This document shows positions 43,283-53,030 of a stretch of DNA of 64,000 bases, in pieces. Within the stretch, counting starts at the first letter, position 1. Every line of letters starts with the position of its first letter. The stretch covers positions 558,001 to 622,000 of the forward strand of contig NZ_JRLF01000014.1 in the NCBI RefSeq assembly GCF_001404985.1, read 5' to 3'. The position numbers and the translations under genes are program-made. The notes under the pieces are model-generated. The model was not told where the DNA came from, made no database searches, and saw nothing but the letters and a program-made list of their open reading frames with translations. The stretch comes from Flavobacterium aquidurense (GTDB taxonomy: Bacteria > Bacteroidota > Bacteroidia > Flavobacteriales > Flavobacteriaceae).

Positions 43283-44956
43283 ATGAAACAAGTCAAATTT
43301 AAATTTGGATTTAGAAATGCGATAATGTGTTTTACAATATTGTGTTTTACGAATTTACATGTAAATGCTCAGAAGAAACCAAATGTTCTGATACTTTGGG
43401 GAGATGATATTGGAACTACCAATATAAGTGCTTATAGCGATGGATTAATGGGATATACAACTCCTAATATTGATCGTCTTGCAAACGAAGGAATACGTTT
43501 TTTACATTATTATGGAGAACAAAGCTGTACGGCCGGTCGTGCTGCTTTATTAACCGGACAACATGGGCTTAGAACGGGACTTACAAAAGTAGGTTTTCCG
43601 GGAGCACCAATGGGAATGAGTCAATTAGATCCTTCTATTGGCGGTATCATGAAAAATCTGGGTTATGCAACAGGCCAATTTGGTAAAAACCACGTTGGGG
43701 ACCGCAACGAAAGTTTACCGACAGTAAATGGTTTTGATGAATTTTTTGGAAACCTTTATCACTTAAATGCTGAGGAAGAACCGGAATTGCCTGATTATCC
43801 TAAAGATCCTGAATATTTGAAAAAATTTGGACCGAGAGGAGTATTAAAATGTGCTGCAACAAATGTTGATGATGCAACAACTGATCCTCGATTTGGAAGA
43901 GTTGGAAAACAAAGAATTGAAGATACAGGTCCTCTTACTAAAAAGAGAATGGAAACCGTAGACGATGAAACTTCTGCAGCAGCTATTGATTTTATCAAAA
44001 GACAAAACGCAGCAGGAAAACCATTTTTATGTTGGTTCAATGCTACACGTATGCATCTTCGTACACACGTAAGACCAGAACATCGTGGCAGATATACTCA
44101 TGGAGACAGTGAATATATAGATGGTATGATTGAACATGACGAAACGATAGGAAGTATTTTAAAAGCATTAGATGAATTAGGAATCGCTGACAATACTATT
44201 GTAGTGTATTCTACAGATAATGGCCCTCACATGAATACATGGCCAGATGGCGCAATGACACCTTTCCGTTCTGAGAAAAATACCAACTGGGAAGGAGCTT
44301 ATCGTGTACCATGTATCGTACGCTGGCCAGGTGTTATTAAACCAGGAACCGTTACAACTGAATTAATGAGCCATAACGATTGGATGCCAACTTTAGCGTC
44401 AATTGCGGGAGAGCCGGATCTAGTTAATAAACTTTTAAAAGGGTACAATGCAAACGGAAAAACATACAAAGTGCATTTGGATGGTTTTGATCAGAGTAAC
44501 TTTTTACGTGGCAAAACACAAAAAAGTGCCAGGGATAAATTCTTCTATACAGATGATGACGGGCTTTTAGTTGGTTTAAGAGAAGGAGATTATAAATACG
44601 TTTTTGCAGAACAGCGTTTAGGCGGTACAATGGGAGTTTGGGCAGAACCTTTTACAAAATTGCGTCTGCAAAAAATATTCAATTTGTATCAGGATCCTTT
44701 TGAAAAAGCCGATATCACTTCGAATACTTTTTGGGACTGGCAGTTGGATCACGTTCAGCTGATGTACGGAGCAATACAAGATGTAGTTGTATTTGCTGAA
44801 ACATTCAAAGATTACCCACCAAGATCAATTCCGCCAAGCTTCTCAGCTTATACAATTATGGAAGAAGCAATGAAGGATATTAAAGCACAGAAATATATCG
44901 AGAAAAATGTTCTTCCTAAGTTAAAAGAGGATGAAGCGACACCAAAAAAGAAATAA
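43283..44956 (+). CDS. Sulfatase (arylsulfatase-like), exported
   Basis: 557 residues. The signal peptide ends near VNAQ (residue 30). Metal ligands are D41/D42 (WGDDIG), and the modified residue is C82 in SCTAGRAALLTG, matching the C-x-[PA]-x-R sulfatase signature, so the cysteine must be converted to formylglycine. STDNGPHMNTWPDG is the later metal-site segment. It cleaves sulfate esters in the periplasm. It is the first gene of a long same-strand run and preceded by paired palindromes. The C-terminal 100 residues (PPRSIPPSFSAYTIMEEAM) resemble the arylsulfatases found next to DUF1254 genes. Confidence 0.9.
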   Translation: MKQVKFKFGFRNAIMCFTILCFTNLHVNAQKKPNVLILWGDDIGTTNISAYSDGLMGYTTPNIDRLANEGIRFLHYYGEQSCTAGRAALLTGQHGLRTGLTKVGFPGAPMGMSQLDPSIGGIMKNLGYATGQFGKNHVGDRNESLPTVNGFDEFFGNLYHLNAEEEPELPDYPKDPEYLKKFGPRGVLKCAATNVDDATTDPRFGRVGKQRIEDTGPLTKKRMETVDDETSAAAIDFIKRQNAAGKPFLCWFNATRMHLRTHVRPEHRGRYTHGDSEYIDGMIEHDETIGSILKALDELGIADNTIVVYSTDNGPHMNTWPDGAMTPFRSEKNTNWEGAYRVPCIVRWPGVIKPGTVTTELMSHNDWMPTLASIAGEPDLVNKLLKGYNANGKTYKVHLDGFDQSNFLRGKTQKSARDKFFYTDDDGLLVGLREGDYKYVFAEQRLGGTMGVWAEPFTKLRLQKIFNLYQDPFEKADITSNTFWDWQLDHVQLMYGAIQDVVVFAETFKDYPPRSIPPSFSAYTIMEEAMKDIKAQKYIEKNVLPKLKEDEATPKKK

Positions 44957-44967
44957 TAATTAATTAT

Positions 44968-45002
44968 AAAGAGATTTAGACATAAAAAATCTGAATCTCT
45001 TT
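44968..45002. repeat. Hairpin between the sulfatase and HAD genes
   Basis: aaagagatt / aatctcttt with a 17-nt loop and only a weak T tail. It may stabilise mRNA or partly terminate. Confidence 0.5.
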
Positions 45003-45017
45003 AATAACAAATATATC

Positions 45018-46037
45018 ATGTATAAAAAACTATATATATTGCCTCTATTTTTATTATTACTGGGATCGTGCAAAAAATCGGATAATGTTACTACAAATAC
45101 TGATCCCAAAGACAGTACGCAAACAATTGCAACAAGCAGTGATCCGCTACCGAGCTGGAATGACACAGCACTAAAAAAGGATATCATTGCTTATGTCAGC
45201 AAAGTCACAAAAGAAGGAAGTCCGGATTTTATTCCGGTTGAAAACAGAATAGCTACTTTTGATAACGATGGAACACTTTGGGCTGAAAAACCATATGTTC
45301 AGGAGCTATTTGCTTTTTACAGGGTTAAGAAAATGGTAGAAGCTAATCCTGAATTAGCAAAAAAACAACCTTTTAAAGCGGTAGTCGAAAAAGACAAGAC
45401 TTTTTTTGAAAAAGGAGGCGATAAAGCCCTCATCGAATTAGTTGCTGCTACTCATACCGGTATGACCGAAGACGAATTTGAGGCATCAGCAAAAGACTTC
45501 TTTGCCAGTGCTCAGTATCCGGGCAAAAATGTTCCTGTAAAACAAATCAGATATCAACCACAATTAGAATTATTGAATTATTTACGTGCAAACGGATTCA
45601 AAACTTTTATTGTAACCGGCGGAACAATTGAATTGGTTCGCGCAATATCTGCTGACTTCTACGGAATCCCGAAAGAACAGGTTGTGGGAACTTCCTTCAA
45701 ATATAAATTTGATGATGCTAAAAATGCTGTTCTGAGAGAACCGGCTTTAGATCAATTTAATGACAAAGAAGGCAAACCTGTTGGGATACAATTGCATATT
45801 GGTCAAAGACCTGTTTTTGCCTGCGGAAACGAAGGCGGAGCCGGAGATCTTGCAATGCTTAGATATTCTCAGGGTAGTAAATATCCCTCTTTTCAATTAA
45901 TTGTAAACCACAATGACTCTATCAGAGAATACAATTATCAGGAAAAAGATAATTTATCATTAAACACCGCTGCTAAATATAAATATCATGTAGTGAGTAT
46001 AAAAGATGATTGGAAAAAGATCTTTCCGGAAAAATAA
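45018..46037 (+). CDS. HAD-family phosphatase lipoprotein
   Basis: 339 residues. The lipoprotein signal ends at C18 (LLGSCKK). The HAD core has motif I FDNDGTLW (D82/D84), motif II around FIVTGGTIELVRA and a motif IV region ACGNEGGAGDLAML. It acts as a periplasmic phosphatase or phosphotransferase; the substrate is unknown. It is the second gene of the sulfatase cluster and followed by a strong hairpin. Confidence 0.87.
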   Translation: MYKKLYILPLFLLLLGSCKKSDNVTTNTDPKDSTQTIATSSDPLPSWNDTALKKDIIAYVSKVTKEGSPDFIPVENRIATFDNDGTLWAEKPYVQELFAFYRVKKMVEANPELAKKQPFKAVVEKDKTFFEKGGDKALIELVAATHTGMTEDEFEASAKDFFASAQYPGKNVPVKQIRYQPQLELLNYLRANGFKTFIVTGGTIELVRAISADFYGIPKEQVVGTSFKYKFDDAKNAVLREPALDQFNDKEGKPVGIQLHIGQRPVFACGNEGGAGDLAMLRYSQGSKYPSFQLIVNHNDSIREYNYQEKDNLSLNTAAKYKYHVVSIKDDWKKIFPEK

Positions 46038-46054
46038 TTCAATTTAGTCAGATG

Positions 46055-46100
46055 AAAACGAAACAACTTTTAAGAGTTGAAAGTTGTTTCGTTTTGATTT
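46055..46100 (+). terminator. Terminator or attenuator inside the sulfatase cluster
   Basis: A perfect 15-bp stem (46055-46069 with 46081-46095, aaaacgaaacaactt and complement) followed by a T-rich tail. It would separate sulfatase-HAD from the genes downstream. Confidence 0.7.
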
Positions 46101-46136
46101 TAAACGTGATTAGCAATCTTTTTAAATGAAATAATT

Positions 46137-46961
46137 ATGAAACGTAAATTTTATACAACCATTCAATTATTGTTTAGTGCAGCTTATTTTCTTATAGGTT
46201 TTTCAGCATTTGCACAAGAAGCTTCAAAAGCAGGAGCAAGTGCTCAGGAACTTGCAGACAAATTAGCGAATCCGGTGGCAAGCTTAATTAGTGTACCACT
46301 GCAGAACAACTTGGTGTATGGAGTTGGCCCTTTTAACGGATCAAAATATACTATTAACATTCAGCCTGTTATTCCGTTTAAATTAAGTGATAATCTAAAT
46401 CTAATTACACGTTACATTCTTCCTGTTGTTGACCAAAGAGATATTACAGGGGAAAACACGCATCAATTTGGTTTAAGTGATGCAACTGTAACCGCTTTTT
46501 TTGCCCCTAAAACGAAAGGACTTATTTTAGGATTTGGACCTGCTTTTTTAATTCCAACCGCAACAGAGAAGTTTTTAGGAACAGAGAAGTTTGGTGTTGG
46601 TCCCAGTGCTTTAGTTATGCATCAGGGTAAAGGACTTTCAATAGGATTTATAGCCAACCAGATCTGGTCTGTTGCCGGAAATGAAGATCGAGCCGATTTT
46701 AATCAGTTTTACACACAAATATTCCTGACACATAGTTATAAAAGCGGTGCTAGTTTAGGCATAACTTCAGAAATTACTCAAAATTGGGAAGGTAAAACAA
46801 CTTTAGTCACCATTAGTCCAAATATAGGTGCCGTTACAAAATTAGGAGATCAGGTAGTTCAATTTGCCATAATGCCACTGATTCCTATTGTTGGACCACA
46901 TGAAAGCAAACCTGATTGGGGATTGAGAGCCGTTCTGGCGTTTGTATTTCCGGGATCATAA
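46137..46961 (+). CDS. Outer-membrane channel-like protein
   Basis: 274 residues. The signal peptide ends near FAQEA (about residue 27). The mature N-terminus (AQELADKLANPVASLISVPLQNN) and alternating hydrophobic strands to the end fit the group often annotated as transporter or neuromedin U-like, which are probable outer-membrane barrels. The ligand is unknown. It lies between the HAD lipoprotein and the first DUF1254 lipoprotein and may bring in the substrate of the cluster. Confidence 0.75.
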   Translation: MKRKFYTTIQLLFSAAYFLIGFSAFAQEASKAGASAQELADKLANPVASLISVPLQNNLVYGVGPFNGSKYTINIQPVIPFKLSDNLNLITRYILPVVDQRDITGENTHQFGLSDATVTAFFAPKTKGLILGFGPAFLIPTATEKFLGTEKFGVGPSALVMHQGKGLSIGFIANQIWSVAGNEDRADFNQFYTQIFLTHSYKSGASLGITSEITQNWEGKTTLVTISPNIGAVTKLGDQVVQFAIMPLIPIVGPHESKPDWGLRAVLAFVFPGS

Positions 46962-47002
46962 AAATTTCTTCTGAGTTTCTTCCACCATAAAAAATAAAAA
47001 AT

Positions 47003-48454
47003 ATGAAATCAAAAGTTTTATCAATTATAATAGTAATTTGTTTATTGTCATGCACTAATTCAACGACAAAAAACGAGACAACAGCAGTTACAGATACCAC
47101 ACAAACAACAGTATTTAAACCTGTTGATTTTGAGGAACAATTAATTTACAACCGTGCAATAGAAGCTGTAATCTGGGGAATGCCGGCTGTAAATTCTGAA
47201 TTGCTGCACGAAAGTTTAATAAAAGCAAAAGGCGAATATAATCAGATTATTTATTGGTCAGGATTGATTAGTTCAAAAAATCAAACTTTGACACCAAATC
47301 CGGATGTTATTTATATAAATCCCTTATATGATACAAGACAAGGTCCGGTTGTTTTAGAAATTCCGGCAGTCGAAGGTGTTTCCTCATTAACAGGCAGTTT
47401 AGATGACGGTTGGCAAACCGCTATTGAAGATATCGGTCCTGCAGGAGTTGATAAAGGTAAAGGAGGAAAATACCTTATTTTACCTCCAAATTATAAAGAT
47501 GCAATTCCATTAGGTTACATTCCAATGCCTTCTTCTACCTATACAGGTTATGCGATACTTCGTTCTAATCTTACAGATGCAAGTGCAAGCGACATTAAAA
47601 GAGCTATTGAGTATGGAAAGAAAGTAAAAATTTATCCTCTTTCTGAAGCTGATAATCCACCGGCCACAACCTTTGTTGATTTAATTGATACACCATTTGG
47701 TAATACGATTCCCTATAATGTACATTTCTTTGAAGTCCTGAGTCAGTTTGTACAAAGAGAGCCTTGGCTGTCAAGAGATTTGGCAATGATTGATCAGCTG
47801 AAAACTATCGGGATCGAAAAAGGAAAAACGTTTCAGGCCGATGCCAGAAGACAGGAAATACTGAATGCGGCTATCAAAGATGCGCACAGCTGGATTGACA
47901 AAAAATTTGAAAAAATATTTACGCCTCCTTATTATGAAGGAACAAATTGGGCTTTGCCGGCATCTCCAGATGTAGTAAAAGCTATAATGTCAAATTATAT
48001 GGCTCCTAATATCTACCCAATTGACGAAAGGGCCATTAGCTATTCTATGGCTTATTTTAGTGCTAAAAAACTAGGAACAGGTCAATATTATTTAATGACC
48101 GTTAAAGACAATAAAGATCAGTCATTTGATGGTTCAAAATTATACAAACTGCATTTACCGGCTAAGGTTCCTGTAAAATTATATTGGTCAGTAACAGCTT
48201 ATGACCGCGAAACACATGCACTTATTTTAGGCATGAAATATTCTAGTCGTGCTTCTACATCGCCGGGACTTCAAAAAAACACAGATGGTTCTGTAGATAT
48301 TTATTTTGGTGCTAAAGCTCCAGAGGGTAAAGAATCAAATTGGGTGCCAACAGATCCTAAAAGAAAATTCGAATTACTGGCTCGTTTTTATGGACCTGAA
48401 AAAGATTTCTTTGAAAAAGCATGGAAGATGGCAGATGTTGAAGAAGTAAAATAA
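47003..48454 (+). CDS. DUF1254/DUF1214 lipoprotein, first copy
   Basis: 483 residues. The lipoprotein signal ends at C17 (CLLSCTN). The N-terminal DUF1254 half (about 50-180) has AIEAVIWGMPAVNSELLH and NPDVIYINPLYDTRQGPVVLEIP; the C-terminal DUF1214 half (about 360-470) has LPAKVPVKLYWSVTAYD and VDIYFGAKAPEGKESNWVPT. No catalytic role has been settled for the family. It is probably periplasmic. Its neighbour is a diverged paralog, indicating tandem duplication and division of work. Confidence 0.92.
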   Translation: MKSKVLSIIIVICLLSCTNSTTKNETTAVTDTTQTTVFKPVDFEEQLIYNRAIEAVIWGMPAVNSELLHESLIKAKGEYNQIIYWSGLISSKNQTLTPNPDVIYINPLYDTRQGPVVLEIPAVEGVSSLTGSLDDGWQTAIEDIGPAGVDKGKGGKYLILPPNYKDAIPLGYIPMPSSTYTGYAILRSNLTDASASDIKRAIEYGKKVKIYPLSEADNPPATTFVDLIDTPFGNTIPYNVHFFEVLSQFVQREPWLSRDLAMIDQLKTIGIEKGKTFQADARRQEILNAAIKDAHSWIDKKFEKIFTPPYYEGTNWALPASPDVVKAIMSNYMAPNIYPIDERAISYSMAYFSAKKLGTGQYYLMTVKDNKDQSFDGSKLYKLHLPAKVPVKLYWSVTAYDRETHALILGMKYSSRASTSPGLQKNTDGSVDIYFGAKAPEGKESNWVPTDPKRKFELLARFYGPEKDFFEKAWKMADVEEVK

Positions 48455-48518
48455 AAAGCTTTTAGTAAAAATGGATTAAATTCTTTTAAGTTAAAAATCC
48501 GTAAATAATTATCTAATC

Positions 48519-49991
48519 ATGAAAAATAAATGTCTTGTTATTCTAGCAGTTTCTACTTTAATGCTCAATATTGGATGTGAAAAAAAGACCGTAGAAAATA
48601 CCGCATCAACATCCGTTTCTCCATCTGGAACCGAAGTAAAAATGGAGGGAGAATTGCCTTCAAAAGAATCTATTCCGGCATTGTTTGATGAAATGGATTT
48701 TCAACAGGCAACACAATGTTACCTGTGGGGATTGCCAATTGTGGCTTTCGCCGAATGGCAGCAGCAACATTATAAAGTGTTTAATGCCTCAAGTAATGAT
48801 CTTGTTCTTTATAATTCGTATCACGACCGGTTAGGTATTCTTACCGCAAATGCTACAACACCTTATATTATGACTTTTATAGATCTTGCGGCAAATGGAC
48901 CAACTGTTATCGAAATGCCAGCCGGACATACCGCCGGAGGACTTGCTGATTTCTGGCAGAGAGAACAGGCAGTAATAGGAGAAATGGGACCTGATAAAGG
49001 CAAAGGTGGTAAATATATATTGGTGCCACCCACTATGAAAGATTTTAAGCCAGCCGGATATTTTATAGTTCCTTGTACTACAGTTAATATGTTTTTTGGA
49101 TTCAGAGCTTTAGATCCAGACCCAAAAGTGACAGAAACATTACTCAAACAAGTAAAAATATATCCATATGATAAACGGGCAAATCCTACACCAACAAAAG
49201 TAATTAGTCCTCCGGCAGGAAAAAATTGGTACGGAATTCAGCCAACCGGAATTAAATACTGGGAACGCCTTCATGCTATTTTACAAAATGAACCAGTAGA
49301 AGATCGTGATCGTTTTTTTATGGCGTGGTTAAGAAATTTAGGCATTGAAAAAGGAAAAGCTTTTGCTCCGGACGAACGCCAGAAGAAAATTTTAATTGCT
49401 GCAGCTGATAAAGGACAGCAAATGGCAATGGCAAATTCGTTTAACAAACGATTTGCAGATGTAAAACACTGGCCGGATAAAAAATGGGATTATGTAATGA
49501 TTATCAAAGATCCATCACAGCATGCTGATAATTATGATGAATTTTTCGAAAGAACTTCTTACTTCTATGAAGCCGTTACCTACTCAAAAGCAATGATTAC
49601 CAAAATACCAAATGTGGGTCAGGCTTACTTAGGTTCTTATTATGATAATGCAGGAAATTGGTTAGACGGGTCTAAGAATTACACTTTAAATATTCCGGCA
49701 AATCCACCAGCTGTAAATTTCTGGTCGATTACTGTTTATGATTCGGCAACACGCTGCTTGATTGATAACCCACAACAAAATGCAGATTTATCTTCCCGTA
49801 AGGATTTAGTAAAAAATGCTGACGGATCTATTGATTTGTATTTTGGACCAAAAGCTCCAGCCGGAAAAGAGAAAAACTGGGTACAAACTTTACCAGGAAA
49901 ACACTGGTTTACCTATATGCGTTTTTATGGACCAACAGCAGCTTATTTTGACAAAAGCTGGAAAATGGATGATATTAAAGAGGTGAAATAA
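48519..49991 (+). CDS. DUF1254/DUF1214 lipoprotein, second copy
   Basis: 490 residues. The lipoprotein signal ends at C20 (LNIGCEK). The DUF1254 segments are QCYLWGLPIVAFAEWQ and TANATTPYIMTFIDLA; the DUF1214 segments are IPANPPAVNFWSITVYD and SIDLYFGPKAPAGKEKNWVQT. It is clearly a diverged paralog of the gene 64 bp upstream and ends with a similar KSWKMDDIKEVK tail. Its function is unknown. The conserved aromatic and acidic residues in both copies suggest both are functional. Confidence 0.92.
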   Translation: MKNKCLVILAVSTLMLNIGCEKKTVENTASTSVSPSGTEVKMEGELPSKESIPALFDEMDFQQATQCYLWGLPIVAFAEWQQQHYKVFNASSNDLVLYNSYHDRLGILTANATTPYIMTFIDLAANGPTVIEMPAGHTAGGLADFWQREQAVIGEMGPDKGKGGKYILVPPTMKDFKPAGYFIVPCTTVNMFFGFRALDPDPKVTETLLKQVKIYPYDKRANPTPTKVISPPAGKNWYGIQPTGIKYWERLHAILQNEPVEDRDRFFMAWLRNLGIEKGKAFAPDERQKKILIAAADKGQQMAMANSFNKRFADVKHWPDKKWDYVMIIKDPSQHADNYDEFFERTSYFYEAVTYSKAMITKIPNVGQAYLGSYYDNAGNWLDGSKNYTLNIPANPPAVNFWSITVYDSATRCLIDNPQQNADLSSRKDLVKNADGSIDLYFGPKAPAGKEKNWVQTLPGKHWFTYMRFYGPTAAYFDKSWKMDDIKEVK

Positions 49992-50053
49992 AGCTCTGTT
50001 TTTTAGCTATCAGAAAAGAGGTTAATAATAAATAAAACTAATCTAACTGTAGT

Positions 50054-50830
50054 ATGATGAGAACCAATATTTGTAAACCCCTCTTTGTCATTTTATTTGT
50101 ACTCTCTGCAAGCATAAAAACAAACGCCCAGAAAATGGTGCAGAATGTTGCAGCCTGGGTAGGTTACGAAATGTATTTGCCTTTTAAAGAAGATGGAAGA
50201 TGGGGATTATTATTAGAAGGATATTCAAAAGGAAACGATCTTGTATCAGAACTTCAGGGATCTTTTTACAGAGTTGGCGCCAATTATTATCTTAAAAACG
50301 GAAACCGATTGGGAGCCGGTGTTGCCTACCAATGGGATTTGCCCTATGATGAACTTTCATTGCCATACAACAATCCGGATTACAGGATTTATGAGCAATT
50401 TATTTGGCGCATCGTCAAAAAAGAAGGAAACGAAGTTTGGTCACAACGTTTTAGGATGGAGCAGCGCTGGTTAGGACGAAAAGATGACCCAAACAGTACC
50501 AACGATCATTTTGATTATTACAAATTCGAAAATACACTGCGATATCAGGTTCGTTATCAATTATGGTTTAAACAGCGATGGGCAACGGTTGTTTATGATG
50601 AAATTCATATAAGAACCAATGCGGCAAGCGGTAATGAAAATTATCTGGACCAAAATAGATTGTATGTAGGAACTGCTTATAGTCTGGATAAACGCAGAGA
50701 AATTCGAATGGAACTGGGCTATATGAATCAAATTTTTTGGAAAGCTCCTGATACAGAAAGTGGACTAAGCAGAATGAATCATACGATTAGAATTACGCTG
50801 ACAACTGATTTGCCTTTTAAAAGAAAATAA
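50054..50830 (+). CDS. DUF2490 outer-membrane protein
   Basis: 258 residues. The signal peptide ends near TNAQK (about residue 26). The mature part fits DUF2490: WVGYEMYLPFKEDGRW early, repeated WSQRFRMEQRW and LRYQVRYQLWF strands, and a hydrophobic last strand. It is probably a small beta-barrel. Its function is unknown. It lies between the DUF1254 pair and DUF2252 in the same direction. Confidence 0.85.
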   Translation: MMRTNICKPLFVILFVLSASIKTNAQKMVQNVAAWVGYEMYLPFKEDGRWGLLLEGYSKGNDLVSELQGSFYRVGANYYLKNGNRLGAGVAYQWDLPYDELSLPYNNPDYRIYEQFIWRIVKKEGNEVWSQRFRMEQRWLGRKDDPNSTNDHFDYYKFENTLRYQVRYQLWFKQRWATVVYDEIHIRTNAASGNENYLDQNRLYVGTAYSLDKRREIRMELGYMNQIFWKAPDTESGLSRMNHTIRITLTTDLPFKRK

Positions 50831-50842
50831 AATGCAGGAATT

Positions 50843-52240
50843 ATGACCGACGAATTCAAAGAAAGCGACAATATTTTTGACCCCGCGGCATCAAAAGCAG
50901 AACGTCTTAGTAAAGGTGTTGCGATTAGAAAAGTTACGCCCCGTTCCAGCCATCAGCAATGGAATCCGTTAGAGAATCGTGAAGATCCTGTAGAAATATT
51001 AATTAAAACCAGTGTTGGAAGAATAGAGAGTTTATTGCCTATTCGATATAGTCGAATGATGGAATCTCCTTTTGCCTTTTTTAGGGGAGCTGCTGCAATT
51101 ATGGCTGCAGATCTGGCACAAACACCAAATACAGGAATTGATCTTCAGCTTTGCGGAGATTGTCATTTAATGAACTTTGGAGGATTTGCAACCCCGGAAC
51201 GTCAGTTGGTTTTTGACATTAATGATTTTGATGAAACTTTTCCCGGACCATGGGAATGGGATTTAAAAAGACTCGCGGCAAGTTTTGTAATTGCCGGAAG
51301 ATGGAAAAAATTTTCGAATAAAATCTGTAAAGAATTTGCCTGGAATGTAGCTGACAGTTACAAAAGGCATATGTTGGAATACAGTAAATTATCGGCACTT
51401 CAAATTTGGTATGCACAAATAGATCTCGCTGAACTTATTGAAAGAGGAGAAGATGAAGAAATAAAATCTTTTCAGCAAAAACGAATTAAAAAAGCAGCAG
51501 AATATACGGCACACGAAAAAGAATTTGCCAAAATGACCTATCACGAAGGACCAAGAGCAAAAATAAAAGATGATCCTCCATTAATATATCATCCGTCAGG
51601 AGATGAAGGAAAGCAAATTTTGAAAGAAGCTGAAATCATACACAATCGATATATCGAAACATTATCTGATGAAAAGAAAGTGTTGTTAGAGCGATATACT
51701 TTGCATGATCTGGCTATAAAAGTTGTAGGCGTAGGAAGTGTGGGAACACTTTGCGGGATTAGTTTATTGATGTCGGCTACGGGAGAACCCATTTTTTTAC
51801 AATTTAAAGAAGCCAGAAAAAGTGTTCTTGAAAATAATGTAAAGGCAAAAAGCAAATACAAACATCAGGGTGAAAGAATTGTAAGGGGACAAAAATTAAT
51901 GCAATCTGCTTCGGATATGTTTTTAGGATGGACAAATGACGATAAAAACAAGTTTTTTTATATCCGTCAGCTTCGGGATGCGAAGGTAAAACCGGTTCTA
52001 GAAATTATGAAAGCTAAAAATATAAATGATTATGCAAAGGCTTGTGGCTGGGCACTTGCAAGAGCACATGCCCGTACAGGAGATCCATCAGTATTGTCTG
52101 GATATATGGGGAAAAGTAATGAGTTTGCCAATGCAATTTCAAAATTTTCTGTTTTGTATGCAGATCAAAATGACTTGGATTATAACAAAATGTTAGACGC
52201 AATAAAAGAAGGAAGATTACCAATCTCAACAGAAGTCTAA
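50843..52240 (+). CDS. DUF2252 protein with kinase-fold-like motifs
   Basis: 465 residues with no signal peptide, so it is the only clearly cytoplasmic enzyme-like protein of the cluster. It matches DUF2252. The segment CGDCHLMN at residues 104-111 followed by FDINDFDE at 124-131 resembles the catalytic (GDxHxxN) and metal-binding (DxD) motifs of aminoglycoside-phosphotransferase-type kinases. An ATP-dependent small-molecule kinase is an inference. It starts 12 bp after the DUF2490 gene. Confidence 0.85.
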   Translation: MTDEFKESDNIFDPAASKAERLSKGVAIRKVTPRSSHQQWNPLENREDPVEILIKTSVGRIESLLPIRYSRMMESPFAFFRGAAAIMAADLAQTPNTGIDLQLCGDCHLMNFGGFATPERQLVFDINDFDETFPGPWEWDLKRLAASFVIAGRWKKFSNKICKEFAWNVADSYKRHMLEYSKLSALQIWYAQIDLAELIERGEDEEIKSFQQKRIKKAAEYTAHEKEFAKMTYHEGPRAKIKDDPPLIYHPSGDEGKQILKEAEIIHNRYIETLSDEKKVLLERYTLHDLAIKVVGVGSVGTLCGISLLMSATGEPIFLQFKEARKSVLENNVKAKSKYKHQGERIVRGQKLMQSASDMFLGWTNDDKNKFFYIRQLRDAKVKPVLEIMKAKNINDYAKACGWALARAHARTGDPSVLSGYMGKSNEFANAISKFSVLYADQNDLDYNKMLDAIKEGRLPISTEV

Positions 52241-52270
52241 ACCTTTATTAAATTAATAAAAATAGAATAT

Positions 52271-53011
52271 ATGGGTAAAAAAATTTTGTTTTTGATGGGC
52301 TTTGTGATTTTAACAATCACAGCAAACGGCCAGACACAGCGTATAGATTCTACGGCTGTTTTTCTCTTACATCGAACTGGCGAAACTTTACAGGATATAA
52401 AGTCCTGCAGTTTTACAGCGATAACAACCTATGATGTTCCAAACGAAATTTTAGGACTTATTAAACATACCATAAACGACAAAGTCTCGATAAAATTTCC
52501 GGATAAAATGAAAGTCACCTCATCAGGAGACAAAGGAAATCGTGGTTTATGGTACAATGGCAAAAAACTCAATTATTATTCGTTTGATAATAATACGTAT
52601 GGTTTTACAACTGCTCCGGGATCTGTTATTGAGACAATCGATGAAGTCAGTAAAAAATACGGGATTGAATTTCCGGGTGCTGATTTTTTCTATCCCTCTT
52701 TTTTGCAGGACCTGCTTTCAGAGCAGGGCAATTTAATTTTTTTAGGAAAAACCATAGTCGACGGGCGTGAATGTTTTCATATTGCAGGAAGTGATAAAAC
52801 AAAAAGTTTTCAGTTCTGGATAGGCAATGACGAATTGTTCCTGCCTGTAAAATTAGTGATCATTTACACTTCTGACAAAGACAAACCTCAATATGAGGCA
52901 CTTTATAAAGACTGGACTACAAATAGTGATTATCCGGATTCTATGTTTGAATTTACAACGCCTCCAAAGGCAACAAAAGTAAAATTAGCGCCCAGAGAAA
53001 ACACTAAATAA
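52271..53011 (+). CDS. DUF2092 periplasmic protein, LolA-like fold
   Basis: 246 residues. The signal peptide ends near ANGQT (about residue 21). The mature part fits DUF2092, which is thought to have a LolA/LolB-like half-barrel: LIKHTINDKVSIKFPDKMKV, WYNGKKLNYYSFDNNTYGF and QFWIGNDELFLPVKLVI. It may bind a lipid or hydrophobic molecule in the periplasm; this is an inference from the fold. The DUF6515 gene follows after 19 bp. Confidence 0.85.
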   Translation: MGKKILFLMGFVILTITANGQTQRIDSTAVFLLHRTGETLQDIKSCSFTAITTYDVPNEILGLIKHTINDKVSIKFPDKMKVTSSGDKGNRGLWYNGKKLNYYSFDNNTYGFTTAPGSVIETIDEVSKKYGIEFPGADFFYPSFLQDLLSEQGNLIFLGKTIVDGRECFHIAGSDKTKSFQFWIGNDELFLPVKLVIIYTSDKDKPQYEALYKDWTTNSDYPDSMFEFTTPPKATKVKLAPRENTK

Positions 53012-53030
53012 TCATTTAAATTCCATCATT

